From Streptomyces aurantiacus JA 4570 (lineage in GTDB: Bacteria > Actinomycetota > Actinomycetes > Streptomycetales > Streptomycetaceae): a stretch of 64,000 nucleotides of DNA. How positions within the stretch are numbered: the first letter of the stretch is position 1; every line of letters starts with the position of its first letter. The stretch spans positions 23,466 through 87,465 of the forward strand of contig NZ_AOPZ01000050.1 in NCBI RefSeq assembly GCF_000414115.1. Direction: 5' to 3'. Under the pieces are notes generated by a model, which was not told the origin of the DNA, searched no databases, and saw only the letters and a list, made by a program, of their open reading frames with translations. Of the stretch, positions 55,112 through 63,822 are shown in pieces. Made by a program: the position numbers and the translations under genes.

Positions 55112-55825
55112 ATGAGCACCACCCCGCAAATGAGTCAACTGGGCCAGCAGCAGGGCCAGCAGTACAGCCCGCAGCAGCAGTACGGCCAGCAGCAGCCGTT
55201 CGGCCAGCAGGGCCAGCAGTACGGCCAGCAGCAGATCCCGGGTCAGCAGGGGCAGCAGCCCTTCGGCCCGCAGCAGTTCGGCCAGCAGCAGGGTCAGAGC
55301 ACCGCGCCGCCGCAGCCGGGCCAGATGGGTCAGATGGGGCAGATGGGCCAGCAGCACGGCCAGCCCGGTCAGATCGGCCAGCAGCAGCCGTTCGGTCAGC
55401 AGCAGGGCCAGCAAGGCCAGGGCCAGCAGCAGATCCCGCAGCACATGCAGCAGCAGATCCCCGGTCAGCAGCAGATCCCGCAGCACCTGCGCCAGCAGAT
55501 GCAGCAGCTCGGCCAGCAGCCCCCGTTCCAGCAGCTGCTCCAGCAGCTCGGCCAGCAGCAGGTCCCACAGGCCCAGGCACCCCAGATCTCGACGCACGCG
55601 CTCGCCGCGAATGTCGCCGAGAGCTTCTGGGACGTCGTCCAGCCACTGCCCGGTCAGGCTTCGCTGCTCCACCTGTACGTCGACGGCGACTGGCGGGTGT
55701 ACATCAACCCGAGCGAGCGCACCCGCGACCAGGTGCAGGAGGCTTTCGCCTACGGGCAACCGGTGATCGGGTACTACGACACCAACAACCCGGGGCTGCT
55801 GCTCGCCATCGTGATCACCAGGTGA
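55112..55825 (+). CDS. Glutamine-rich (prion-like) protein with C-terminal domain shared with the S8 peptidase
   Basis: A 237-residue protein of unknown function. By hand count about 74 of the first 160 residues are Gln, in repeats such as [15 protein letters not shown] and MGQMGQ; this composition is typical of prion-like or phase-separating segments. The last ~75 residues are an ordered domain ([12 protein letters not shown]...[27 protein letters not shown]) matching the peptidase C-terminus in pattern and length (W-D, P-x-P, L-x-L-[FY]-V-x-G-x-W-R, N-P-S, AF). No signal peptide is present. It lies 71 bp after the peptidase gene, so the two are probably co-transcribed. ATG 55112 with GGAAGG upstream. 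Confidence 0.8.
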
Positions 55826-55858
55826 CGCTCGGGGCCGGGTGAGACACCCCGTGGAACG

Positions 55859-55893
55859 GCGGCGCCGTGCGGAATCCTTCCGTCCGGCGCCGC
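55859..55893. terminator. Bidirectional terminator between the Gln-rich gene and mshC
   Basis: GCGGCGCCG (55859-55867) pairs with CGGCGCCGC (55885-55893), with an inner CGGAA/TTCCG extension after two mismatches. It lies between the Gln-rich gene stop (55825) and the expected mshC stop (55912). Confidence 0.8.
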
Positions 55894-55911
55894 TGTCGCA
55901 GCGCCCGTCGG

Positions 55912-57125
55912 CTACAGCGCGACGCCGAGCAGCGCGTCCACGGCGCGCGACACGACGCCCGGAGCGCCCTCGTCCGTGCCGCCCTCGGCGGCCTGGCGGG
56001 CGGCCCAGCGGTCGACGGCGGCGAGCGCGGCGGGCGCGTCCAGGGCGTCGGCCAGGGCCCCGCGCAGTTCCCGGGCGGCCCGTCCGGCCGGGACACCGCG
56101 GCGCGCCAGCGGGCGAGCCGCTCGACGGCGTCCTGGAGCACCTGGTCGGTCCACTCCCAGTCCGCGCGGTAGTGGTGCGCGAGCAGCGCGAGCCGGATGG
56201 CGACCGGGTCGACACCGTCGCGCCGCAGCTTGGAGACGAAGACCAGATTTCCCTTGGACTTGGACATCTTGGCGCCGTCCAGGGCGACCATGCCCGCGTG
56301 TACGTACGCCTTGGCGAAGGGGTGCTCGCCGGTCAGGGCCTGGGCGTGCGACGCGCCCATCTCGTGGTGCGGGAAGGCCAGGTCGGAGCCGCCTCCCTGG
56401 ACGTCGAAGCCCATGCCGAGGTGGTCGAGGGCGATGGCCACGCACTCGATGTGCCAGCCGGGCCGGCCGCGGCCCAGGGAGCCGCCGTCCCAGCTCGGCT
56501 CACCCTCGCGGGCCGCCATCCAGAGCATCGGGTCGAGCGGGTTCTTCTTGCCCGCGCGGTCCGGGTCGCCGCCGCGCTCGGCGGACAGCAGCCGCATGGC
56601 TTCGGCGTCGAGCCCCGACACCTCGCCGAAGTGCGGGTCGGACTCGACGGAGAAGTAGACGTCGCCCTCGAGTTCATAGGCGGCGCCCAGGTCCCGCAGC
56701 CGCTCGACGAGCGGAACGATGCCGGGTATCGACTCGACGGCGCCGATGTAGTGCTGCGGCGGCAGCAGCCGCAGCGCGGTCATGTCCTCGCGGAACAGCG
56801 CGGTCTCGCCCTGCGCCAGCTCGACCCAGTCCTTGCCGTCGCGCTTGGCGCGCTCCAGGAGGGGATCGTCCACGTCGGTGACGTTCTGGACGTAGTGAAC
56901 CTGCCGCTTGGTGTCGAGCCACACGCGCTGTACGAGATCGAACGCGTTGTAGGTCGCCGCGTGACCCATGTGGGTCGCGTCGTACGGAGTGATGCCGCAG
57001 ACGTAGATACGGGCGACGGGACCGGGGTCGAGGGTGACGAGTCCACCGGTCGCGGTGTCGTGGATCCGGAGGTCGCGGCCCTTGCCGGACAGGACGGGAA
57101 CCTCAGAAGCGGGCCAGGCATACAT
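55912..57125 (-). CDS. mshC: Mycothiol ligase MshC (cysteine:GlcN-Ins ligase), apparent frameshift near the C-terminus
   Basis: A CysRS-like enzyme that joins Cys to GlcN-inositol in mycothiol synthesis. [23 protein letters not shown] is the class I HIGH-type site (HMGH), [16 protein letters not shown] and [19 protein letters not shown] bind zinc and substrate, and KMSKSKGN is the KMSKS loop. From ATG 57125 the frame is normal to about [13 protein letters not shown] (56080), then turns to Arg/Pro-rich nonsense ending at 55815, past the terminator. In the neighbouring frame from 56080 the sequence [28 protein letters not shown]...[12 protein letters not shown] ends at 55912, exactly the MshC C-terminus I expect. 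One missing base in the G/C run at 56070-56084 explains this. The corrected length is ~404 residues. Confidence 0.92.
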
Positions 57126-57237
57126 GCCTTGAGCGTAACCGGATGCCCCGTCCAGTTACGACCCAGGGCGGCGAGATCTTCGACAGGTTTGACCTGCCCA
57201 CGACCGGGGCAGTGACCTCCGCCGGTGCGGCCGGAGC

Positions 57238-58089
57238 TCAGACCGGCGGCCACGGAATCGCCGGCCACTCCCCCGAAGGCCCCGGATGCCGCCCCGCGGC
57301 GAGCAGCGCGGCGACCCGCTCCCGAACGGCGTCGACCTCCGCGGCGGTCAGCAACTCCCCGAGCCGCCCGGCGAGGGGCTCCCCCAGCGCCAAGCCCTCC
57401 CGCAGGGACCCGAGGGCCTCCACCGCCTCCTCGGGCAGCTTCTCCCCGGCCCACCCCCACAGCAGCGTGCGCAGCTTGTCCTCGACGTTGAACGTGACTC
57501 CGTGGTCGATGCCGAACAGCCGCCCCTCCGCGCCGAACACCAGGTGCCCGCCCTTGCGGTCGGCGTTGTTGATCACGGCGTCGAGCACGGCGAGCCGCCG
57601 CAGCCGGGCGTCGTCCGCGTGCACGAGCAGCGCCGTCCGCCCCTGCCCCACCTCGGCGAACCCGACGGCCTTCCAGCCGTCCCCGGGTTCGTCCCCCTCG
57701 ACGAGGGCCAGCAGCTCCGACCCGCCGTCCTCGGGGGCGCCCTCCGCGGCGTCGTCCCCCGGCTGCTCGACCCACAGCTGGACCATCCCCTCGCCGTAGG
57801 GCCCGTCCCGCAGCACGGTGGGCGGCACGAGCCCCCAGCCGAGGGCCTCGGACACCTCGTACGCGGCGACCTCCCGCTGCGCGAGGGTGCCGTCGGGAAA
57901 GTCCCACAGGGGCCGCTCCCCGGCGACGGGCTTGTAGACGCAGGCGGCGCTCTGTTCCTCGTACGCGACCGTGCAGTACAGCACGGCGTTGGACGCCTCC
58001 CGGATCTGCCCGCGCACGGTCAGCTCGCCGCGGGTGAGCAGTTCCACGGCGGTCAGGCTCCCCGCCGGTATCCGTTCTGGCGCGGGCAT
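57238..58089 (-). CDS. SCO1664-family protein (PI3/4-kinase-like fold)
   Basis: A 283-residue protein of the actinobacterial family named after SCO1664 (recalled). NAVLYCTVAYEEQSAACVYKPVAGERPLWDFPDGTLAQREVAAYEVS resembles the Lys- and Glu-containing N-lobe of PI3/4-kinases. LRRLAVLDAVINNADRKGGHLVF and LFGIDHGVTFNVEDKLRTLLWGW give the NNADRKGGH catalytic-like loop and ID-H-G metal motif. Its substrate is unknown. ATG 58089. It overlaps DUF3090 by 37 bp and lies in the conserved order phosphatase-DUF3090-this gene-mshC. Confidence 0.85.
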   Translation of the reverse strand: MPAPERIPAGSLTAVELLTRGELTVRGQIREASNAVLYCTVAYEEQSAACVYKPVAGERPLWDFPDGTLAQREVAAYEVSEALGWGLVPPTVLRDGPYGEGMVQLWVEQPGDDAAEGAPEDGGSELLALVEGDEPGDGWKAVGFAEVGQGRTALLVHADDARLRRLAVLDAVINNADRKGGHLVFGAEGRLFGIDHGVTFNVEDKLRTLLWGWAGEKLPEEAVEALGSLREGLALGEPLAGRLGELLTAAEVDAVRERVAALLAAGRHPGPSGEWPAIPWPPV

Positions 58090-58643
58090 ACGTGTCCTTC
58101 CGGGTCGAGCGGCAGGCTGCACAGCGGGCACGGCGGCCGGCCCGCGTTCACGACGTCGAGGGCGCGCTTGGCGAAGGCCCTGGCCTGGGCCCCGGTCAGC
58201 CGCACGCGCAGCATCGGCGGGCCGTTCTCCTCGTCCTGCAGGAGCCTTTCCTCGGCCTCCGCGAGGTCCTCCTCGGAGTCGGCGTCCAGCTCGACGAGGG
58301 CCTGCGCCTCGACGATCATGCGCTCCTCCTCGCCGTCCCACGCGAGCGCCATCGTGCCGACCCGGAACTCCTCCTCGACGGGCGCGTCGAGCGGCGCGCT
58401 GTCGGTGATCTCGGAGGGGGCGACGGCGGGCACGGCCGCGCTGCCGCCGCTGCGCCGCACGACCTCGTCGAGCAGCTCCTCCATCCGCTCGGCGAGCGCG
58501 GCCACCTGCGTCTTCTCCAGGGCGACGCTGGTCACACGGACCCCGGCGGAAGCCTGCAGGAAGAAGGTACGCCGTCCGGGGAGCCCGACTGTTCCGGCCA
58601 CGAAGCGTTCCGGCGGGTCATAGAGGAACACCTGACGGGACAC
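58053..58643 (-). CDS. DUF3090 family protein
   Basis: A 196-residue protein of unknown function. Family features are the N-terminal VFLYDPPERFVAGTVGLPGRRTFFLQA and the VTSVALEKTQVAALAERMEELLDEV helix. FRVGTMALAWDGEEERMIVEAQA and the C-terminal CPLCSLPLDPEGHVCPRQNG, a zinc-ribbon-like Cys cluster (CxxC...C), follow. It is part of the four-gene block with the phosphatase, the PI3/4-kinase-like gene and mshC that is retained in mycobacteria (recalled). The coupling of a kinase-like protein with a phosphatase hints at a phosphate-based regulatory or metabolic role linked to mycothiol. Confidence 0.88.
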   Translation of the reverse strand: MSRQVFLYDPPERFVAGTVGLPGRRTFFLQASAGVRVTSVALEKTQVAALAERMEELLDEVVRRSGGSAAVPAVAPSEITDSAPLDAPVEEEFRVGTMALAWDGEEERMIVEAQALVELDADSEEDLAEAEERLLQDEENGPPMLRVRLTGAQARAFAKRALDVVNAGRPPCPLCSLPLDPEGHVCPRQNGYRRGA

Positions 58644-58708
58644 GTCCTGTCTCCATTGGAATCGACTGCATGTACTTCACGCGACGACTGCACCCTACTG
58701 CGGGACGA

Positions 58709-59395
58709 TCACGGTGCGCCCGTATCGCCCCCCACCTGAGCATCGTCGCCCGCGGGCACCTCGCGCGGGGCCAGCGACCCGAAGTCGCCGGTGTCACCGA
58801 GGCGTACGAGGTAGGGGCGCAGCCGTGTGAAGCGGATGGCCGTGACGGAACAGGGCTCTACGGAGATGCGCTGGAAGAGGTCGAGGTGCAGGCCGATGGC
58901 GTCCGCGACAAGGGACTTGATGATGTCGCCGTGGGAGCACATCAGGTAGACGGCGTCGGGGCCGTGATCGCGCTCCACGCGCGCGTTCCACTCGCGTACC
59001 GCCTCCGCGGCCCGCGTCTGCATGGACCGCAGGGACTCGCCGCCCGGGAAGGCGGCCGCCGACGGGTGCTGCTGGACGACCTCCATCAGGGGTTCGTCCG
59101 CGAGCTCGGCGAGTTTGCGGCCCGACCAGTCGCCGTAGTGGCACTCGCCGATGCGCTCGTCGGTGTGCACCGGCACTCCCGGCCGGGCCGCGAGCAGCGG
59201 CGCCAGGGTCTCCTGGCAGCGCTGGAGGGGGCTGGTGACGATGTCGGCGAGGGGCAGCGCGGCGAGCCGTCCGGGCAGCGCGGCGGCCTGCTCGGAGCCG
59301 TGCTCGTCGAGGCCGACACCCGGCGTCCAGCCGGCGAGCAGGCCCGCGGTGTTGGCGGTCGAGCGTCCGTGACGCACAAGGATCAGCGTGGGCAT
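58709..59395 (-). CDS. Histidine phosphatase (phosphoglycerate mutase-like)
   Basis: A 228-residue histidine phosphatase. LILVRHGRSTANTAGLL contains the RHG nucleophile motif at residues ~8-10. VTSPLQRCQETLAPLL and ECHYGDWSGRKLAEL follow, and the second catalytic His is in YLMCSHGDIIKSLVADAIG. It resembles the MSMEG_4193-type enzymes found next to DUF3090. Its substrate is unknown. ATG 59395. It is divergent from corA with 62 bp between the starts. Confidence 0.9.
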   Translation of the reverse strand: MPTLILVRHGRSTANTAGLLAGWTPGVGLDEHGSEQAAALPGRLAALPLADIVTSPLQRCQETLAPLLAARPGVPVHTDERIGECHYGDWSGRKLAELADEPLMEVVQQHPSAAAFPGGESLRSMQTRAAEAVREWNARVERDHGPDAVYLMCSHGDIIKSLVADAIGLHLDLFQRISVEPCSVTAIRFTRLRPYLVRLGDTGDFGSLAPREVPAGDDAQVGGDTGAP

Positions 59396-59457
59396 GCGGG
59401 CCAGCCTAGGACGCCGAGGGGGTGCGTCCGCAGGGAAGCTTCGGAAGAATGCGCTAG

Positions 59458-60456
59458 GTGATCGTGGACTGCGCCATCTACCGGCACGGGCGCCGCACCG
59501 AGGGGCCCGCGGACTTCTCCGACGCCCTCGACGAGGCGCGCGCGATCGGTGACGCGTTCGTCTGGATCGGTCTGTACGAGCCGACGGAGGACGAGTTCGA
59601 CCTGGTCACCGAGGAGTTCTCGCTGCATCCGCTGGCCGTCGAGGATGCCTTGAAGGCCCATCAGCGGCCCAAGCTGGAGGTCTTCGACGACTCGCTCTTC
59701 GTGGTCCTGAAGCCGGTGGTGTACGAGCCGGACAGCGACTCCGTCACGTCCGGCGAACTCATGATCTTCATGGGCGACTCCTTCGTGGTGACCGTCCGCC
59801 ACGGCGAGGGCGCGCCGCTCAGCGCCGTACGCCACCGTCTGGAGGCGGAGCCCGACGTGCTCGAACACGGGCCGACGGCGGTGCTCTACTCCATCGCCGA
59901 CGCGGTGGTCGACCACTACCTGGAGGTCGCGGCCGAGCTGCAGACGGACCTGGAGGTCCTGGAGGCGGAGGTGTTCTCGCCGGGTGGCGGCGGCGCGCGC
60001 AACACCGCCTCGCGCATCTACCGGTTCAAGCGCCAGATCCTGGAGTTCCGGCGCGCCTCCGGGCCGCTGGCGATGCCCGTCGCGCGGCTCGCGGGCGTGG
60101 GCCCCTTCGGCCGCGGCGTGCCGTTCGTGAACGAGTCGGCGCAGCCCTATCTGCGGGACGTCAGCGACCACCTCACGCGCGTGAACGAGTCCGTGGAGGG
60201 ACTGGACCGCCTGGTCACGGACATCCTGTCGGCGCATCTGGCGCAGATGAGCGTGCGGCAGAACGACGACATGAGGAAGATCTCCGCGTGGGCGGCCATG
60301 GCCGCGGTGCCCACGATGATCGCGGGCATCTACGGCATGAACTTCGATCACATGCCGGAGCTGCACTGGGAGTGGACGTATCCGGCGGTGATCCTGCTGA
60401 TGGTCGCCCTGGAGATCGGCCTGTTCCGGCTGTTCAAGCGCCGGGGGTGGATGTAG
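59458..60456 (+). CDS. corA: CorA-family magnesium/cobalt transporter
   Basis: A 332-residue CorA channel. The N-terminal cytoplasmic alpha/beta domain contains AFVWIGLYEPTEDEF and HPLAVEDALKAHQRPKLEVFDDSLFVVLK. A long helix leads to two C-terminal membrane helices (AWAAMAAVPTMIAGIYGMNF and YPAVILLMVALEIGLF), with the selectivity motif GMN at the end of TM1 and a basic tail (FKRRGWM). It moves Mg2+ or related divalents as a pentamer. Start GTG 59458. Confidence 0.95.
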   Translation: MIVDCAIYRHGRRTEGPADFSDALDEARAIGDAFVWIGLYEPTEDEFDLVTEEFSLHPLAVEDALKAHQRPKLEVFDDSLFVVLKPVVYEPDSDSVTSGELMIFMGDSFVVTVRHGEGAPLSAVRHRLEAEPDVLEHGPTAVLYSIADAVVDHYLEVAAELQTDLEVLEAEVFSPGGGGARNTASRIYRFKRQILEFRRASGPLAMPVARLAGVGPFGRGVPFVNESAQPYLRDVSDHLTRVNESVEGLDRLVTDILSAHLAQMSVRQNDDMRKISAWAAMAAVPTMIAGIYGMNFDHMPELHWEWTYPAVILLMVALEIGLFRLFKRRGWM

Positions 60457-60515
60457 GCCCCCGCGCGGCCCGTGTCTCCGCACGCGCGTCGTCGGCCGGG
60501 CCGGTACGGACTTTC

Positions 60516-61304
60516 TCAGGCGAACTCGGGGGCGGACGTGGCCGGTCCGCCGAGGGCGTCGCGCCGCTCGGGCATCTTCAGGGACACCATCCGCCGCCAG
60601 CCGCCGGCGCGTTCGTACGCGTGCATCGCGTGGATGCCCGCCGCGAGCGCCTTGGACTTGGTCGGGGACCAGCGCAGGATGCGGCCCATGTGCTCCATGA
60701 CGGCGAGGCTGACGTCGCGGTAGACGCCGATCTCGACGAGCGCGCAGTCCCGCAGGGTGCGCTGGATGGTGCGGCCGTGCCCGGCGCGCGCGGTGCGCAG
60801 CAGCTCCTCGTGGCAGTACGCCAGGTGGTTGTCCTCGTCGTTCGAGATCATCTTCACGGCCCTGCCGACCTCGGGGTGGTCCCCGAAGTACTTGCGCAGC
60901 ATGACCATCTGGTCGGCGGCGCGCTGTTCGGTGACGCGGCTGTGCGACAGGTACGTGATGATGTCCTGCTCGGTGAGCGGCTCGTCGGCGCGGAGCTTGT
61001 CGTGCGCGAGGCCGATGCCGTGCTTCTCGAGCAGCATCGTGTAGTCGGTCTCGTGCGGCACTTCGACCGGCTCCAGACCGCGCTTCTTCAGGAGCGCGTG
61101 GAAGATCCGCCCGTGCTTGTCCTCGTCGGCGCCGTGTCGGGTGATCTTGGGCGCCAGCTCGCGCCGGCTGTCGGGGACGAGCGCGGCGATGCGCCCGTTC
61201 TCCCAGCCGCCCTGGGACTCCCCGCTCGCCGCGATGGAGCAGAACAGCCGGAACGACTCGTCGTTGTCGAGGATCTCCTGGAAGAGACTCCTGGCCGAAA
61301 GCAT
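60516..61304 (-). CDS. Ferritin-like domain protein
   Basis: A 262-residue all-helical protein of the ferritin-like superfamily. Two spaced Glu/His clusters could bind a di-iron centre: HGADEDKHGRIFHALL and NDEDNHLAYCHEELL, with Glu residues in SFRLFCSIAASGESQGGWENG and RVTEQRAADQMVML. Members oxidise iron or fatty-acid-like substrates; I cannot assign which. ATG 61304 follows GGAGGTG by seven bases, better than the in-frame ATG codons upstream. It is convergent with corA. Confidence 0.72.
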   Translation of the reverse strand: MLSARSLFQEILDNDESFRLFCSIAASGESQGGWENGRIAALVPDSRRELAPKITRHGADEDKHGRIFHALLKKRGLEPVEVPHETDYTMLLEKHGIGLAHDKLRADEPLTEQDIITYLSHSRVTEQRAADQMVMLRKYFGDHPEVGRAVKMISNDEDNHLAYCHEELLRTARAGHGRTIQRTLRDCALVEIGVYRDVSLAVMEHMGRILRWSPTKSKALAAGIHAMHAYERAGGWRRMVSLKMPERRDALGGPATSAPEFA

Positions 61305-61571
61305 CGCAGGCACCTCCATGCCGTCACTGACCACACAGACTTCCGCAAAGAACGAGTCAAATGGGCGGCGCGACATCAGGCAACAGGTGTATGCGACAGC
61401 TCAGCCGAACGGAGGATCCGGAGGGCCGAACGGGGCCGTGCGCGGGGCCCGGCCACGGCGCCCGGGCGGCCGTAACCGGAGGGGTCCTCGGGGCGTTGTG
61501 CTCCGTGACGGCCGTGGCGGGGAAGACCCCCGAGCCCCCACCACGGCCGCGGAAACCCCTTCCCCCCCGCC

Positions 61572-62633
61572 TCAGCCGAGACCGGCGCGCTCCAGGGCCT
61601 CGGTGCCCGCCCGCAGCGAGGCGAGCCGCTCCTCCAGCGTGAAGCCCGCGGGCGCCAGCGTGAGCGTGGTGACACCGGCCTCCGCATAGGCCCGCATCCG
61701 GTCCGCGATGCGGTCCACCGAGCCGAGCAGGGTCGTGGAGTCGATCAGGGAGCGCGGGACGGCGGCGGCCGCGCCGTCCTTGTCGCCGGACAGGTACTTG
61801 TCCTGGATCTCGGCGGCCTCCTTCTCGTACCCCATGCGCCGCGCGAGCTGGTTGTAGAAGTTCTGCTTCCGGCTGCCCATGCCGCCGACGTACAGCGCCG
61901 TGTACGGCCGGAACATGTCGGCGAGCGCGTCGATGTCGCCGGCCCCGTCCTTGCCGAGGGCGAGCGGCAGCGTCGGCACGACGTCGAAGCCCTCCATGGT
62001 CTTCCCGGCCTTCTCGCGCCCGGCGCGCAGATGCCTCAGCGCGGTCTCCTCCAGGTGCTCGGCGGCGGGGAAGATCAGCAGTGCGCCGTCGGCGATCTCG
62101 CCGGTCTGCTCCAGGTTCTTCGGCCCGATCGCGGCGACGTACACCGGGATGTGCTCGCGCTGCGGGTGCACGGTCAGCTTGATCGGCTTGCCCGGACCGC
62201 CCGGCAGCGGCAGCGTCCAGTGCTCGCCCTCGTAGCTCAGGCGCTCACGGCTCATGGCCTTGCGTACGATCTCGACGTACTCCCGGGTGCGCGCGAGCGG
62301 CTTGTCGAACTTGACGCCGTACCAGCCCTCGGAGACCTGCGGCCCGGAGACGCCGAGCCCGAGCCGGAACCGCCCGCCGGACAGCGAGTCGAGGGTGGCC
62401 GCCGTCATCGCGGTCATCGCGGGCTGGCGCGCGGGGATCTGGAAGATCGCCGAACCGACGTCGATCCGCTCGGTCTGGGACGCCACCCACGCGAGCACCG
62501 TGGCCGCGTCCGAGCCATACGCCTCGGCCGCCCAGCAGACCGCGTAGCCCAGCTTGTCGGCCTCCTTCGCGACGGCGAGATTGTCCGCGTCCATCCCGGC
62601 GCCCCAGTAGCCGAGGTTGATCCCGAGCTGCAT
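61572..62633 (-). CDS. LLM-class F420-dependent oxidoreductase
   Basis: A 353-residue TIM-barrel enzyme of the luciferase-like monooxygenase group using F420. LGINLGYWGAGMDADNLAVAKEADKLGYAVCWAAEAYG starts the barrel, then GSAIFQIPARQPAMTAMTAATLDSLSGGRFRLGLGVSGPQVSEGWYG with the cofactor-binding strand and loop. LTVHPQREHIPVYVAAIGPKNLEQTGEIADGALL is the phosphate-binding element. Its substrate is unknown. ATG 62633. It is divergent from the aldo/keto reductase; the 208 bp between includes two DnaA-box-like 9-mers. Confidence 0.9.
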   Translation of the reverse strand: MQLGINLGYWGAGMDADNLAVAKEADKLGYAVCWAAEAYGSDAATVLAWVASQTERIDVGSAIFQIPARQPAMTAMTAATLDSLSGGRFRLGLGVSGPQVSEGWYGVKFDKPLARTREYVEIVRKAMSRERLSYEGEHWTLPLPGGPGKPIKLTVHPQREHIPVYVAAIGPKNLEQTGEIADGALLIFPAAEHLEETALRHLRAGREKAGKTMEGFDVVPTLPLALGKDGAGDIDALADMFRPYTALYVGGMGSRKQNFYNQLARRMGYEKEAAEIQDKYLSGDKDGAAAAVPRSLIDSTTLLGSVDRIADRMRAYAEAGVTTLTLAPAGFTLEERLASLRAGTEALERAGLG

Positions 62634-62773
62634 GGCCGAATCCCCTTACCCATGAGTAACGTGCCTGTGCCGGGACTGTAGCGCGCGGGTGCGCGATCCG
62701 TCAGGGGCGGCCGTCCGGACGGGCTGTACCCCGTGCGCGGGGCGGGTGTCGATTCCCCGTACGGGTCAGTGAG

Positions 62774-62800
62774 TTGTCCACAGGCCCGGCTTTGTCCACA
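62774..62800 (+). other. Pair of DnaA-box-like 9-mers
   Basis: TTGTCCACA occurs at 62774-62782 and 62792-62800, same orientation, 18 bp start to start. This is the consensus DnaA box of Streptomyces. They lie upstream of the aldo/keto reductase start. Confidence 0.6.
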
Positions 62801-62841
62801 CGCGTGCCCGGCGCTCAGGCATGGCCAGTAATCTCGCCGCC

Positions 62842-63822
62842 ATGGAGCAGAGGCATCTCGGCCGAACAGGTCTGCGTGTGTCCCGGATCGGACTCGGCAC
62901 CCTCACATGGGGACACATGGACGAGAACGACGCCGCCGACCTGTTGAAGGTCTTCTGGGAGGCGGGCGGCACCCTCGTGGACACGGCCGATGTGTACGGC
63001 GACGGGGAGGCCGAATATCTCCTCGGCCGACTCGTCGAACGCCTCGTGCCCCGTCGCGATCTGGTCATCGCGACGAAGGCCGGCAGCGTGCCCGACCCCG
63101 ACCGCCGCTTCGACGGCTCGCGCGGCCATCTCCTGTCCGCCCTCGACGCCTCCCTGGCCCGCCTCGGCACGGACCACGTGGACCTGTGGCAGATCCACGC
63201 CTTCGACCCCGAGACGCCCCTGGAGGAGACCCTCCAGGCCCTGGACATCGCGGTCAGCAGCGGCCGCGCGCGCTATGCGGGCGTCTCCAACTTCAGCGGC
63301 TGGCAGCTCGCCAAGGCCGCGACCTGGCAGCTCGCCGCGGCCGGCACCCGCACCCGCGTCGCCGGCACACAGATGGAGTACTCCCTGCTCCAGCGCGGCG
63401 TCGAGCGCGAAGTGCTGCCCGCCGCCGTCGATCTGGGCGTGGGCCTGCTGCCGTCCTCACCCCTCGGCCGCGGCGTCCTCACCGGCAAGTACCGCAACGC
63501 GACCCCGGCCGACTCCCGCGGCGCCTCCGAGCAGTTCGCCCCCTTCGTCGCGCCGTACCTCGACGACGCGGCGAGCCGGGTCGTGGACGCCGTCGCGATA
63601 GCGGCGGACGGGCTCGCGGTCACCCCCCTCCAGGTGGCGCTCGCCTGGGTGCGCGACCGCCCCGGAGTGACGGCCCCGATCATCGGCGCGCGCAACGCGC
63701 AGCAGCTCACGGCCGCGTTGTCAGTGGAGACCCTTAGTCTTCCTGACGAGATCTGCCAGGCGCTCGACGATGTGTCGGCGCCCGTGCACCGCTACCCAGA
63801 CCAGGACTGGAGCACGCTGTGA
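62842..63822 (+). CDS. Aldo/keto reductase
   Basis: A 326-residue TIM-barrel NADPH oxidoreductase. RHLGRTGLRVSRIGLGTLTWG opens the barrel. TLVDTADVYGDGEAEYLLGR supplies catalytic Asp and Tyr, VIATKAG the Lys, and VDLWQIHAFD the His. The NADPH site includes GVSNFSGWQL and APIIGARNAQQL. ATG 62842 is chosen because TAATCT lies seven bases upstream, suggesting a leaderless message; an in-frame ATG at 62821 has no ribosome-binding site. Its stop overlaps the next gene start (GTGA). Substrate unknown. Confidence 0.9.
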   Translation: MEQRHLGRTGLRVSRIGLGTLTWGHMDENDAADLLKVFWEAGGTLVDTADVYGDGEAEYLLGRLVERLVPRRDLVIATKAGSVPDPDRRFDGSRGHLLSALDASLARLGTDHVDLWQIHAFDPETPLEETLQALDIAVSSGRARYAGVSNFSGWQLAKAATWQLAAAGTRTRVAGTQMEYSLLQRGVEREVLPAAVDLGVGLLPSSPLGRGVLTGKYRNATPADSRGASEQFAPFVAPYLDDAASRVVDAVAIAADGLAVTPLQVALAWVRDRPGVTAPIIGARNAQQLTAALSVETLSLPDEICQALDDVSAPVHRYPDQDWSTL

